Source of the DNA: Bacteroidales bacterium
Lineage (GTDB): Bacteria > Bacteroidota > Bacteroidia > Bacteroidales > UBA932
DNA length: 19,001 nucleotides
NCBI GenBank assembly: GCA_017527625.1
Contig: JAFXPV010000053.1
Span: 1-19,001, forward strand
Direction: 5' to 3'
Shown: positions 6,037-14,615 of the stretch, piece after piece
Numbering within the stretch: position 1 is the first letter of the stretch
Layout of the letters: every line of letters begins with the position of its first letter
Made by a program: the position numbers and the translations under genes
Notes under the pieces: generated by a model
Database searches by the model: none
Told to the model about the DNA's origin: nothing
The model's input: the letters and a program-made list of their open reading frames with translations, nothing else

Positions 6037-8130
6037 ATGAAAAAAATAATACTGTTAATCGCAACGATTGTGCTTGCGGCAACGGGCTGCGGGCAGGATG
6101 ACTACCCTTTCAGCGGGGACGATTTCGGTGGTATGCCGGGGCAGCAGGTGTCAGAACTCACAGACCCTGCACTCGCGTGGAGCGCCGACTCTTTCGAGGC
6201 TACGATCGGCTCCGAGAACACTTTCCCTTCTCTCACTAACAGCTACAAGGTAGGGGTTACATACGTTTCTTCCGACCCGGCTGTAGCAACAATTGCTGCC
6301 GGCGGTGAAATCACCCTGGTCGGCAGCGGCTCAACAATGATCTCAGCCAAATCCGAAGCTGACGGCACATATTCAGCTTCAAGCGCTTCCTATATCCTGA
6401 CGGTGCTCGGGGCCTCCGGCAGCGAAAACGATGATTCCCTCGTTTTTGCCTCGACGGGCGACATCGAGTCTGACGACGACATCTCGAACACCAGCTTCAA
6501 GGGACGCATCACCATCAAGTTCTCCGACACCGGCGACGCAGCAGTATCGGGCGACAGCTATGGCTACGTGAGTGTGGACGGCAACAAGGTCACAGTGAAC
6601 AACACCGGCGGTGAGGTGCTCGTCTATGAGCTCACCGGCTCCAGCTCCAACGGCTTCTTCAAGGTATATGGAGCCAAGAAGCAGGCTATCGTGCTCAATG
6701 GTGTCAGCCTCACCAATCCCGACGGCGCCGCGCTCAACAACCAGAATAAGAAACGCACTTTCATCGTTGTCAAAGGCACCAATACTCTCACAGACGGCGC
6801 CTCGGCAGCATACGCCCAGGAAGGGGAGGAGGACCTTAAGGCCGTGCTCTTCAGCGAAGCCCAGATCATCTTCAGCGGCAGCGGACTGCTCACCGTCAAC
6901 GCCCTCAATGCCCAGGGCAAGGCGTGCATCGCTTCGGACGATTACATCCGTCTGATGGACAACCCGACCATAAAACTGAATGCAGGCAAATCTGCAGGCC
7001 ACGGTCTGCGAGGCAAGGACTATGTGCAGCTGACAAACGGAACGCTGGTCGTATCGGCCGCGGCTGCAATGAAGAAAGGCATCAGCACGGATGACTATGT
7101 GCTGGTGGAAGGAGGCACGCATTTGGTCACGGTGAGCGGCGGTGTGGCTTACGACGATGAGGATGAAGAGTACTCGGGAACTGCAGGCATAAAGGCTGAC
7201 AATTACTTCGCTATGACAGGCGGCTCTCTCACCATCAGGAACACCGGGGACGGCGGCAAGGGCATCAATGCCGGAAGCTATGACTTCGACGAAGAGACCC
7301 ACGCTATTGCTGACAGTTACATCAGCGGAGGTACGCTCAGCGTAACGACCAGCGGCCGCGAGGTAAACGACGTGTCTGCCAAGGGAATAAAGATCGGCTG
7401 GGTAACAAAGAGCGGCAGCGGCGACCGCGCTGTGGTCACAGCAAATGCGGGCAAGCTTGTCATCAGCGGCGGCACTGTCACGGTGAACAGCAGCTACGGT
7501 GAAGGCCTTGAAGTCAAGGGTGACCTCACTTTCGAAGGCGGTCAGACATACGTTTCATCGAATGCGGAGGATGCCATAAACTGCCAGGGAGAACTGACTG
7601 TGAACGGAGGCTTTGTATACGCGTACTCCGCAGGCAACGATGCGATGGATTCCAACGGAAACACTATACTGAACGGAGGCTATGTGATGGCGATATGCAC
7701 CAGCGGAAGTCCGGAAGTTGCAATCGACGCCAATACCGAGTCAGGCTATAAAGTGTTTGTCAACAAAGGTGCGACCCTTGTAGCCTACGGTGGTATAGAG
7801 AATGGATATTCAGCATCTCAGAACTTGTACTCGATGAACGGCACGGCCAATGCGTGGAATGCCCTTCACGACGGCAGCTCATTCATAGCGGCCTTCAAGG
7901 CCCCGGCCAGCATCGCCAGCTTCATAGTGTCGGCTCCTTCGCTTTCAAGCGGATACAAAGACGTGAGCGTGAGCGCTGGGACCAGCTGCAACGGCGTCTG
8001 GGCGACCGGCGGAATATCCGGCGGGAGCTCAGTCAGCCTGACCGGCTACACCGGCGGCAACGGTGGAGGGATGCCCGGCGGCGGGATGCCTGGAGGCGGA
8101 ATGCCCGGCGGCGGCCCCGGCGGGAGGTAG
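6037..8130 (+). CDS. Surface beta-helix lipoprotein, Cthe_2159/DUF4353 type
   Basis: I place the start at the ATG at 6037, not the in-frame ATG 45 bases upstream, because MKKIILLIATIVLAATGC is then a clean lipoprotein signal (Cys18). The 697-residue product continues GQDDY after the cysteine, resembling the acidic signals that send Bacteroidetes lipoproteins to the cell surface. Residues about 42-125 resemble a bacterial Ig-like (Big_2) domain, with YVSSDPAVATI. Residues about 135-600 form a long series of short G-G-x-L-x-V strands, with paired motifs such as GITSDDYV-like and KGINAG turns. This is the parallel beta-helix pattern of PF14262; the founding Clostridium thermocellum protein binds acidic polysaccharides. 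The C-terminus is GGGMPGGGMPGGGMPGGG followed by PGGR. Substrate and role are unknown; adhesion or polysaccharide binding is the likely class. The gene is divergent from the LytS/LytTR operon and probably its target. Confidence 0.85.
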   Translation: MKKIILLIATIVLAATGCGQDDYPFSGDDFGGMPGQQVSELTDPALAWSADSFEATIGSENTFPSLTNSYKVGVTYVSSDPAVATIAAGGEITLVGSGSTMISAKSEADGTYSASSASYILTVLGASGSENDDSLVFASTGDIESDDDISNTSFKGRITIKFSDTGDAAVSGDSYGYVSVDGNKVTVNNTGGEVLVYELTGSSSNGFFKVYGAKKQAIVLNGVSLTNPDGAALNNQNKKRTFIVVKGTNTLTDGASAAYAQEGEEDLKAVLFSEAQIIFSGSGLLTVNALNAQGKACIASDDYIRLMDNPTIKLNAGKSAGHGLRGKDYVQLTNGTLVVSAAAAMKKGISTDDYVLVEGGTHLVTVSGGVAYDDEDEEYSGTAGIKADNYFAMTGGSLTIRNTGDGGKGINAGSYDFDEETHAIADSYISGGTLSVTTSGREVNDVSAKGIKIGWVTKSGSGDRAVVTANAGKLVISGGTVTVNSSYGEGLEVKGDLTFEGGQTYVSSNAEDAINCQGELTVNGGFVYAYSAGNDAMDSNGNTILNGGYVMAICTSGSPEVAIDANTESGYKVFVNKGATLVAYGGIENGYSASQNLYSMNGTANAWNALHDGSSFIAAFKAPASIASFIVSAPSLSSGYKDVSVSAGTSCNGVWATGGISGGSSVSLTGYTGGNGGGMPGGGMPGGGMPGGGPGGR
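8068..8127 (+). repeat. 15-base tandem repeat encoding GGGMP units
   Basis: Near the 3' end of the beta-helix gene a roughly 15-base unit encoding Gly-Gly-Gly-Met-Pro recurs three times, and a fourth degenerate copy lacks the Met. Codons vary at third positions, so the copies are not a very recent expansion. A related GGMPG also occurs near the mature N-terminus (6127-6141). Confidence 0.8.
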
Positions 8131-8135
8131 GAGAG

Positions 8136-9335
8136 TTAAGACAAGCGATGAGGATACGCTTCGAGTCCGGCCTTGAGACAGCGGCAAGCTTCGATCAGGT
8201 CGGGCTCCTTTATTACGTAAGCCAGACGTACCTGACGCTTGCCCATACCCTTGGTGGCATAGAAACCGGCCATAGGAGTAACCTGGACAGTTTTGCCGTC
8301 GATGTTGAAATCGTTCAGCAGCCAGATGGCGAACCTCTCCGCGTCATCGACCGGAAGTTCGGCGGCGGCGTAGAAAGCACCGTTGGGAACAGGGCAGATG
8401 ACACCGTCCATCTTGGCAAGCTCGCCGAGGAGAATGTCACGGCGGTGGATGTATTCTTTGCGGACGCTGTCGAAATACTTCTTGGGAGTATCGAGAGCTC
8501 CGACGGAAGCGATCTGGCCGTAGGTCGAAACACACAGACGGGCCTGGGCGTAGCGGAGCACATATTTCATAACCTCAGGATTCCTTGAGACCACGAAGCC
8601 GATGCGGGCGCCGCAGAGGCTGTATCTCTTGGACACAGAGTCGAGCAGGATCACATTCTCTTCCATACCCTTGAGCTGCAGGGCCGAGAAGTGCGGATCG
8701 TCTGTGTAGCAGAACTCACGGTACACTTCGTCGGAATAGATGAACAGCTCGTGCTTGCGGGCGATTTCGCCAATCTTCTCGATATCCTCGCGGCTGTAGA
8801 GGCAGCCGGTGGGGTTGTTGGGGTTGCAGAACAGGATGCCTTTGGTCTTCTTGGTGATGTGCTTCTCGATCTCCGACATCTCAGGCAGCTTGAAACCATC
8901 CTCGATGCGGGTGGTGATAGGGCGCAGGACGACATTGTTCTGGACGGCGAAGGTATTGTAGTTGGTGTAGAACGGCTCGAATACGATCAGTTCGTCATCA
9001 GGGTCGCAGGTGGCTGCAATAGCAATCTGGAGAGCTTCGCTGCCGCCGTGGGTGACGATGATGTCGTCAGGGTTGACGTCGATGCCCAGTTTGGCGTAGT
9101 AACCTACCATTCCTTCGCGCAGAGCTTTGTCGCCGGCCGAGTTGGTATAGCTCAGCACGTGCATCTGGTTGTTCTTCACTGCATCGAGAGCCTGGGGCGA
9201 CGAATCTACGTCGGGCTGTCCCATATTGAGGTGATAAACTTGGATGCCGCGCTCTTTGGCAGCGTCGGCATAAGGAATCAGTCTCCTGATGGCTGATACT
9301 GGAAGGTTCAGGGCTTGGTTGGATACTGTAAGCAT
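8136..9335 (-). CDS. PLP aminotransferase, aspartate aminotransferase-like
   Basis: The 399-residue enzyme belongs to fold-type I class I/II aminotransferases, which move amino groups between amino acids and 2-oxo acids, here most likely aspartate or an aromatic/branched substrate. The PLP-binding Lys236 sits in SVSKRYSLCGARIGF. CNPNNPTG (170-177), the pyridine-nitrogen Asp202 in YSDEVY, and Arg370 in KRQVRLAYV for the substrate carboxylate are all present. Length and motif order match the subgroup I enzymes found widely in Bacteroidetes. It converges with the beta-helix gene (stop codons five bases apart, no terminator visible) and diverges from purM over 54 bases. Exact substrate cannot be read from sequence. 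Confidence 0.9.
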   Translation of the reverse strand: MLTVSNQALNLPVSAIRRLIPYADAAKERGIQVYHLNMGQPDVDSSPQALDAVKNNQMHVLSYTNSAGDKALREGMVGYYAKLGIDVNPDDIIVTHGGSEALQIAIAATCDPDDELIVFEPFYTNYNTFAVQNNVVLRPITTRIEDGFKLPEMSEIEKHITKKTKGILFCNPNNPTGCLYSREDIEKIGEIARKHELFIYSDEVYREFCYTDDPHFSALQLKGMEENVILLDSVSKRYSLCGARIGFVVSRNPEVMKYVLRYAQARLCVSTYGQIASVGALDTPKKYFDSVRKEYIHRRDILLGELAKMDGVICPVPNGAFYAAAELPVDDAERFAIWLLNDFNIDGKTVQVTPMAGFYATKGMGKRQVRLAYVIKEPDLIEACRCLKAGLEAYPHRLS

Positions 9336-9357
9336 TGTCTTTGTAAATTGTGATTCG

Positions 9358-9365
9358 CAAAAGTA
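9358..9365 (-). promoter_or_regulatory. -7 box for the aminotransferase gene
   Basis: The minus-strand sequence TACTTTTG is a full TAnnTTTG match, 22 bases before the aminotransferase ATG. No good -33 TTTG is seen. It lies within 12 bases of the opposing purM box, so the two promoters share the 54-base spacer. Confidence 0.5.
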
Positions 9366-9376
9366 CTAAAAAATGT

Positions 9377-9384
9377 TAATTTTG
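9377..9384 (+). promoter_or_regulatory. -7 box for the purM operon
   Basis: TAATTTTG is a full TAnnTTTG match, ending five bases before the purM ATG. Transcription would then start at or next to the start codon, giving a leaderless or nearly leaderless mRNA. The only TTG upstream (9348-9350) is 26 bases away, too far for a normal -33 element. Confidence 0.45.
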
Positions 9385-9389
9385 CAGTT

Positions 9390-10571
9390 ATGAAAGACAC
9401 CGAAGCGAACAGATATGCACAAAGAGGCGTTTCTTCATCGAAAGAAGACGTTCACAAGGCCATTTCGAAGCTTGACAAAGGCTTGTTCCCGAAGGCATTC
9501 TGCAAGATAGAACCCGACTACCTCGGAGGCGACCCCGACTGGTGCGTCGTGATGCACGCCGACGGAGCGGGGACCAAGAGCTCCCTCGCATACCTCTACT
9601 GGAAAGAGACCGGGGATATGGACGTGTGGGCCGGCATCGCCCAGGACGCGATAGTGATGAACACCGACGACCTGCTTTGCGTAGGCGCTACCGACAACAT
9701 CCTGCTTTCATCGACCATCGGCCGCAACAAGAACCTGATTCCCGGCGAAGTCATTGCTGCCGTGATATCGGGCTCAGTCTCTTTTATGGACAGGATGAAA
9801 GAATACGGCATCGATATGGTCCTGACCGGAGGAGAGACCGCTGACGTCGGAGACCTCGTGCGTACAATCATCGTCGACAGCACGGTGGTGGCACGTATGC
9901 GCAGGGCCGATGTCATCGACAATGCCCGCATAGCGGCGGGGGATGTGATCGTAGCCCTGTCCAGCTGCGGCCAGGCAGTCTATGAAGACAGCTACAACGG
10001 CGGTATGGGCAGCAACGGCCTGACGAGCGCCCGCCACGACGTGTTCGGCAAATACCTCGCTGAGAAATACCCTGACAGCTACGATGCGCACACCCCTTCG
10101 GAATTCGTCTACTGCGGCAGCAGGAAACTCACCGAGACTGAGCCCGTCACCGGTCTGACATACGGCAAGCTCGTGCTTTCCCCGACGCGTACTTATGCTC
10201 CGGTAGTCAAAAAGATGCTGGCCGCCCACCGCGGCGACATCCACGGTATGATCCATTGCTCAGGAGGCGCCCAGACCAAGGTGCTGCATTTCGTGGATTC
10301 CCTCACCGTGGTCAAGGACAATATGTTCCCCGTGCCTCCTCTGTTCCGCGTGATACAGCAGGAAAGCGGCACTCCCTGGGAAGAGATGTATAAAGTCTTC
10401 AATATGGGCCATCGGATGGAGCTTTACGTGCCTCAGCAGATCGCCTCAGACCTTATAAGCATCAGTCAAGAGTTCGGTATCGACGCCCGCATAATAGGCA
10501 GGGTGGAGGCTTCGGCAGACACCAAAGTCATCATAGAATCGGAATATGGAAAATTCACGTATCGGAAATAG
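9390..10571 (+). CDS. purM: Phosphoribosylformylglycinamidine cyclo-ligase (AIR synthase)
   Basis: The 393-residue enzyme closes FGAM to aminoimidazole ribotide with ATP, the fifth step of purine synthesis in the cytosol. The N-terminal ATP-binding half has HADGAGTKSSLAY (56-68), DAIVMNTDDLLCVGA (86-100) and GGETADVGD (147-155). The C-terminal half has the NGGMGSNGLTSARHDVF segment, LSPTRTYAPV, GMIHCSGGAQTKV and VFNMGHRMEL. It is longer than the E. coli enzyme (about 345 residues), but this is the usual Bacteroidetes form, which starts with a RGVSSSKEDV-type segment. It is the first gene of a plus-strand run ending at 14176. The next gene's start overlaps its last 26 bases. Confidence 0.93.
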   Translation: MKDTEANRYAQRGVSSSKEDVHKAISKLDKGLFPKAFCKIEPDYLGGDPDWCVVMHADGAGTKSSLAYLYWKETGDMDVWAGIAQDAIVMNTDDLLCVGATDNILLSSTIGRNKNLIPGEVIAAVISGSVSFMDRMKEYGIDMVLTGGETADVGDLVRTIIVDSTVVARMRRADVIDNARIAAGDVIVALSSCGQAVYEDSYNGGMGSNGLTSARHDVFGKYLAEKYPDSYDAHTPSEFVYCGSRKLTETEPVTGLTYGKLVLSPTRTYAPVVKKMLAAHRGDIHGMIHCSGGAQTKVLHFVDSLTVVKDNMFPVPPLFRVIQQESGTPWEEMYKVFNMGHRMELYVPQQIASDLISISQEFGIDARIIGRVEASADTKVIIESEYGKFTYRK

Positions 10572-11550
10572 CCTAGCCGCGGCTGTGGTCCTGATGTCGG
10601 TTCTGCTGTCAGGATGCGAACTGCGCAGGGATACGGCTGCCGTAGTCCTTCCCGATGCTGTGCGCACGGCGATGTACGACACCGCATCGGCCAGTTTCAT
10701 CGACTTCTCGAATTACGGTGAGCTGCGTACCCTTCCGATAGGGATTTTCGATGCAGATTCGACCAGTATGACGTTGCTCGAGACCTGCACCCATATGGAT
10801 TGCTTCGACAATATTACCGGAGCCCGCAAAAGCGACGGAATCCTCGATTTCGCCGGTGAATATTTCCAGTATTACACGGCCAGCAGCGACAAAGACTGTT
10901 TCCGCAGCACTCTGTTCCTGATGCAGGACCGCTACTGGGATTCATTCGAGAAAGAACGCTCCAAGATAGTGGTGGCCGGAGGTGCGCTGCTTCCGTCGGA
11001 GGGCCTTGATGACATAATGTCCCTTTCCAGCCACAACGGCGCGGGCGTAAAAGTGATATCGGCTGTGGATGCAGGCGTGCGGGCTATGTTCGATTCGCTG
11101 GCCAATGACAATATCGCGTCATTCACCGTGGCCTCTCTCAGCGACAGCGTCAGCAATGACCGCCAGGCATATTCCGAAGCGATAAAGAAAATATCGGCCC
11201 AGGAGGGCAACACCCGCTCGATATCGATAATCAGCAACAGCTGCAATCTGGCGGGACTGGCGCAGATAGTTGAAGAGCTGCGCAGCACTTCATCAAAATC
11301 CCCCCTCAAGGTCATCATAGTCGACGGCCTTGACGAAGGATTCCGCAACAGCTGCACAGACCTGCTCGACAGATACCGCGCCCAGTTCGGCAACGGAACA
11401 TACCCCTACCGCAGCATACTGGCCGACGAGATCATCTTCGTGGACCCGTCGCTCAGCGCCGCTGTGGAATGCTATACTACTCTCAGGCACGACAGGAACC
11501 TTGCGCTACGTGCGGAGAAGCAGAAAGTCAGTTATTTTTATGGTTTTTAA
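10546..11550 (+). CDS. Unrecognised 334-residue lipoprotein
   Basis: I do not recognise this family. The start overlaps purM by 26 bases; it is chosen because it gives a proper signal peptide ending in the lipobox LLSGC (Cys24). The mature part has six more or less evenly spaced Cys residues early on. From about residue 140 it shows alternating hydrophobic strands and helices: SKIVVAGGALL, GVKVISAVDAG, NIASFTVASLSDS, RSISIISNSC, LKVIIVDGLDEG and DEIIFVDPSL. That rhythm resembles an alpha/beta Rossmann-like or periplasmic-binding-protein fold, which is inference. The stop overlaps the exonuclease start by 11 bases, so all four genes of the run are probably cotranscribed. Nothing in the context links it to purines. 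Confidence 0.75.
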   Translation: MENSRIGNSLAAAVVLMSVLLSGCELRRDTAAVVLPDAVRTAMYDTASASFIDFSNYGELRTLPIGIFDADSTSMTLLETCTHMDCFDNITGARKSDGILDFAGEYFQYYTASSDKDCFRSTLFLMQDRYWDSFEKERSKIVVAGGALLPSEGLDDIMSLSSHNGAGVKVISAVDAGVRAMFDSLANDNIASFTVASLSDSVSNDRQAYSEAIKKISAQEGNTRSISIISNSCNLAGLAQIVEELRSTSSKSPLKVIIVDGLDEGFRNSCTDLLDRYRAQFGNGTYPYRSILADEIIFVDPSLSAAVECYTTLRHDRNLALRAEKQKVSYFYGF

Positions 11551-12121
11551 GGAAAGCGTAACACCTGAAGAGATAGAGTCGCTGGAACTCATTGCATTTG
11601 ACGGGCCGATCACCGTCATTACGGAGCGTGGCAAGGACTATGAGGAAGCGATAAAGCATCTGTCATCACGCAGGATCATCGGCTTCGACACCGAGACCAA
11701 GCCCATCTTCAATAACAAAGCCCACCGCAACGGCACGGCTTTGCTGCAGCTTTCAAGCGAAACCAACGCCTACCTCTTCCGTCTCCAGCAGCTCGGCCTG
11801 CCGGATGACCTGGCGGCAATACTGGCCGACAGGAGCATCACCAAAGTCGGGGCGGCTGTGACAGATGACATAAGAGGACTGCAGCGTTATGTGGATTTCG
11901 ATGCTGCGAGGTTTATGGACCTCCAGACGTTCGCAGAACGTTACGGCATAAAGGACAAGAGCGTAAAGAAACTGACAGCCATCATCCTCGGCCGCAAAGT
12001 GTCCAAGGCCCAGCAGCTGTCCAACTGGGAGGCGGCTGAGCTCTCCAGAGCACAGCAGCTCTATGCAGCAACTGACGCCTGGATATGCCTCAAGATGTAC
12101 AAGGCCCTGCTCGGCGCGTGA
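11540..12121 (+). CDS. DEDDy 3'-5' exonuclease domain protein
   Basis: The 193-residue protein is a stand-alone exonuclease domain of the RNase D/WRN type (PF01612). I use the ATG at 11540, since frames opening further upstream lie inside the preceding lipoprotein gene and read as junk, while MVFKESVTPEEI is a sensible start. Motif I is IIGFDTETKP (Asp50, Glu52), motif II is VGAAVTDDIRGL (Asp110) and motif III is YAATDAW (Tyr175, Asp179), so all four metal-binding acids and the tyrosine are present. There is no HRDC domain, unlike true RNase D. It could act on RNA or DNA ends. Such single-domain proteins are common in Bacteroidetes. It begins 11 bases inside the lipoprotein gene and is followed after 27 bases by the HD protein gene. 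Confidence 0.9.
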   Translation: MVFKESVTPEEIESLELIAFDGPITVITERGKDYEEAIKHLSSRRIIGFDTETKPIFNNKAHRNGTALLQLSSETNAYLFRLQQLGLPDDLAAILADRSITKVGAAVTDDIRGLQRYVDFDAARFMDLQTFAERYGIKDKSVKKLTAIILGRKVSKAQQLSNWEAAELSRAQQLYAATDAWICLKMYKALLGA

Positions 12122-12148
12122 GAGACGGTGAATTGAAAATCCGACGCA

Positions 12149-14176
12149 ATGAAGATCAAGTCTTTTTTGTTGAAATATAAGGTGGTGGTGACGATGGTCC
12201 TTCTGGGTGCGATTATGCTCATCGCTTTCCCACCCAGGGGCACCTTCAAATACACCTACCACACCGGCGGCACGTGGATGTACGAGACGCTGGTGGCTCC
12301 CTTCGATTTCCCAATACTCAAGACCCAGGAAGAACGCCTGATGGAGATGGAGGAGAAGGCTTCCGAGGTGCTGGATTATTATGAATTCGAATCCAGGGTG
12401 TCGGACGAAAGGATTGCTTCCCTGAGACAGGCGGCATCCTCTGCCGCTTCTGCCGACGACAAGAACTTCATACTGACGACGGCGCAGCAGCTGCAGTCCA
12501 TCTATGACAAGGGAGTGGTCGGCGCAGGCGTGGCTGACGGCCTGTCGGACAAAGTAGTCTTCGTAAAGAAAGGCAAGAGGGCTGTGGAAACTGCAGGAGC
12601 TGAACTTTATACGGTCGATGAAGCCTATACCGACTTGAAGGATGCCATATCCGGACGTTTCGGCTCCCAGCTGACGGACTCCCTGTTCGCCAGCCTCAAC
12701 ATAAGGGAATACATCACTTCCAACCTGAGCTACGACGAGGCGACGACGATGCAGGTGCACCGCAATGCCGTCGAATATGTTTCTCCGACCAGCGGCGTCG
12801 TGTATGCCGGCCAGCTTATAGTGTCGAGGGGAGAGATAGTGACGAAAGAGATCAACCAGATGCTGGATTCCTATAAGGCGGAATACCTTTCTCACTACGG
12901 CTACAACGATTCGGTGCTGTCGTCTATCATCAGCCACCTGCTATTCGTCGTGATTATGCTCTGGCTGCTTGTATGTGCCATCCAGCTGACCGACAGCATC
13001 ATCTTCAACTACGGAAGGCAGCTGACGTTCATCGCCACGCTGGTGCTTCTGGTATTTCTGGCAATCATCGTAATGATGAACGTCCGCGAGAGCATCAGGA
13101 TGATAATCCCGCTCGCAATGTATGTGATCATCGCTCAGTCCTGGCTGAAGCCTTCGACTACGTACGTTACATACATCGTGTCCCTGCTGCCCCTGCTGTT
13201 TATGGTCGACGGGGGAGTGGAACTGTATTTTATGAATATGATAGCCGGTGCAGTCCTGGTGAGCGCGAGCCGCTTCTCCCGCAAGACCTGGAGCCAGTTC
13301 CTGTCAGCACTGCTGGTATTCGTATTTATGTTCCTGGTATATGCGGCGTTCGCCCTTGCCTCCGGCAACGGCTTCTACAGGATAGAGATCTTCTGCCTGC
13401 TCGGCTATTCAATAGTGCTTCTCGCCGGCTATCCGTTGATTTTTATGTTCGAGAAACTGTTCTCCTATGTGTCGGTGTCAAGGCTCTGGGAACTCACGGA
13501 TACGAGCAACCCGGTGCTTCTGGAGATGTCCAAGAAGGCCCCCGGCACCTTCCAGCATTCGCTTCAGGTGGCTTCGCTCGCCGAAAGCGCGTGCCGTGAG
13601 ATAGGCGGCAATCCGGTCCTTGCGAGAGTCGGCGGCCTCTACCACGACATCGGCAAGATTATGAATCCGCTCTGTTTCGTCGAGAATCAGACATCCGATG
13701 TCGATTATCACGCGAATCTGACTGCAAAGCAGAGTGCCGCAGCCATAATCAAACACGTCGACGACGGAGTGACGATAGCCAAGAAAAACCAGCTTCCTGC
13801 CCTGATAATCAATTTTATTGAGAGCCATCACGGCACGAGCCTGACGGGCTTCTTCTACAACAAATACTGCAACGACGGTGGAGACCCTGCCGACCAGGCG
13901 TCCTTCCGCTATCACGGCCAGCATCCGTTCACCAAAGAACAGGTCGTGCTTATGTTCGCCGACAGCATCGAGGCGGCATCACGCACTCTCAAGAGCCACG
14001 ATCCGGAATCAATATCCAAGCTTGTGGATTCGATAATCGACTCCAAGATAGCCGACGGCCAGATAGCCGACGCGAAGATAACTTTCAGGGAAGTGGCCGC
14101 CGTCAGGGAAAGTTTCAAGAAATTCCTGCAGCAGATATATCACGAGCGCATCGAGTATCCGAAGCTGAAAGTCTGA
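12149..14176 (+). CDS. 7TM-HD phosphodiesterase, PgpH-like
   Basis: The 675-residue membrane protein has one N-terminal membrane segment (about 11-28). An extracytoplasmic 7TMR-HDED domain (about 30-255) follows, then seven membrane segments (about 257-440) and a cytosolic HD domain (about 460-640). The HD core is LYHDIGKI, with His499 and Asp500; earlier HSLQVASLAE and later ESHHGT and FADSIEAASR complete the metal-binding set. In Listeria, PgpH of this architecture hydrolyses cyclic di-AMP to pApA, and I infer the same here. It is the last gene of the purM run and is followed by a strong hairpin terminator. A YbbR-domain gene lies about 1.8 kb further on. Confidence 0.92.
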   Translation: MKIKSFLLKYKVVVTMVLLGAIMLIAFPPRGTFKYTYHTGGTWMYETLVAPFDFPILKTQEERLMEMEEKASEVLDYYEFESRVSDERIASLRQAASSAASADDKNFILTTAQQLQSIYDKGVVGAGVADGLSDKVVFVKKGKRAVETAGAELYTVDEAYTDLKDAISGRFGSQLTDSLFASLNIREYITSNLSYDEATTMQVHRNAVEYVSPTSGVVYAGQLIVSRGEIVTKEINQMLDSYKAEYLSHYGYNDSVLSSIISHLLFVVIMLWLLVCAIQLTDSIIFNYGRQLTFIATLVLLVFLAIIVMMNVRESIRMIIPLAMYVIIAQSWLKPSTTYVTYIVSLLPLLFMVDGGVELYFMNMIAGAVLVSASRFSRKTWSQFLSALLVFVFMFLVYAAFALASGNGFYRIEIFCLLGYSIVLLAGYPLIFMFEKLFSYVSVSRLWELTDTSNPVLLEMSKKAPGTFQHSLQVASLAESACREIGGNPVLARVGGLYHDIGKIMNPLCFVENQTSDVDYHANLTAKQSAAAIIKHVDDGVTIAKKNQLPALIINFIESHHGTSLTGFFYNKYCNDGGDPADQASFRYHGQHPFTKEQVVLMFADSIEAASRTLKSHDPESISKLVDSIIDSKIADGQIADAKITFREVAAVRESFKKFLQQIYHERIEYPKLKV

Positions 14177-14182
14177 GACAAC

Positions 14183-14214
14183 AAAAAGGCCGGCGCAAAC
14201 GCGTCGGCCTTTTT
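14183..14214. terminator. Bidirectional intrinsic terminator
   Basis: Arms 14183-14196 and 14201-14214 pair over 14 bp (one G-U), with an AAAC loop. Five A residues precede and five T residues follow. It lies just after the HD phosphodiesterase stop and just before the end of the convergent DUF3276 gene, so it can serve both strands. Confidence 0.9.
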
Positions 14215-14232
14215 ACTGGTGTTCAGGATATG

Positions 14233-14586
14233 CTAAAGCTCGTCGAAATTGACGTCAGCATAATCTTTGTCAAAAGCTTTGTCCTCGTAAGGACGGGACT
14301 CGGTCACGGGACATTTTTCCTTGATGAAATCTATGACCTCTTTCAGCCCCTCGGAGAATTTCTCGAAATCCTCTTTGTACAAGAAGATCTTGTGCTTGTC
14401 ATAGACGAATTTCCCGTCTCTTTCAACCCTTCTCTTGCTCTCCGTGATGGTGAGGTAGTAGTCATTGCCCTTGGTGGCTTTGACATCAAAGAAATAAGTC
14501 CTCTTGCCGGCTCTCACTGGCTTTGAATACACGTCGTCCCCGGTTCTGTCCTGACCGCCACGATTGTCGTAATCTTCAAAATACAT
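14233..14586 (-). CDS. PUR-domain DUF3276 nucleic-acid-binding protein
   Basis: The 117-residue protein matches DUF3276, the short bacterial form of the PUR-alpha fold that binds single-stranded DNA or RNA. Recognisable parts are AGKRTYFFDVKATKGNDYYLTITESK (about 26-51, given here only as a span with YFFDVKA and DYYLTITESK as anchors) and YDKHKIFLYKEDFEKF (62-77). The C-terminus is acidic. Borrelia's homologue is known to bind nucleic acid; in Bacteroidetes the role is unknown. It is a single gene, transcribed away from nusB, with its own TAnnTTTG box at 14617-14624. Confidence 0.88.
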   Translation of the reverse strand: MYFEDYDNRGGQDRTGDDVYSKPVRAGKRTYFFDVKATKGNDYYLTITESKRRVERDGKFVYDKHKIFLYKEDFEKFSEGLKEVIDFIKEKCPVTESRPYEDKAFDKDYADVNFDEL

Positions 14587-14615
14587 TTCTCGTCAATTGT
14601 TAAATTAATTCTCTA

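Noticed and set aside
6379..7302. A 307-codon open frame on the minus strand inside the beta-helix gene
   Set aside because: It lies wholly antisense to a gene with a clear signal peptide and repeat structure. The translation has no recognisable motif and reads as the reverse shadow of Gly/Ser/Thr codons.
8068..8127. Short tandem repeats as a possible CRISPR array
   Set aside because: The units are 15 bases with no spacers, are in frame, and encode a Gly/Met/Pro tail. No cas genes are nearby.
11330..11539. Longer version of the exonuclease gene starting at 11330
   Set aside because: The extra 70 codons lie inside the preceding lipoprotein gene in another frame and give a Thr/Ser/Arg-rich sequence without homology features.
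11753..12937. A 394-codon minus-strand open frame across the exonuclease and PgpH-like genes
   Set aside because: It spans two well-supported plus-strand genes, is rich in His/Arg/Leu/Val as expected for antisense shadow, and shows no domain.
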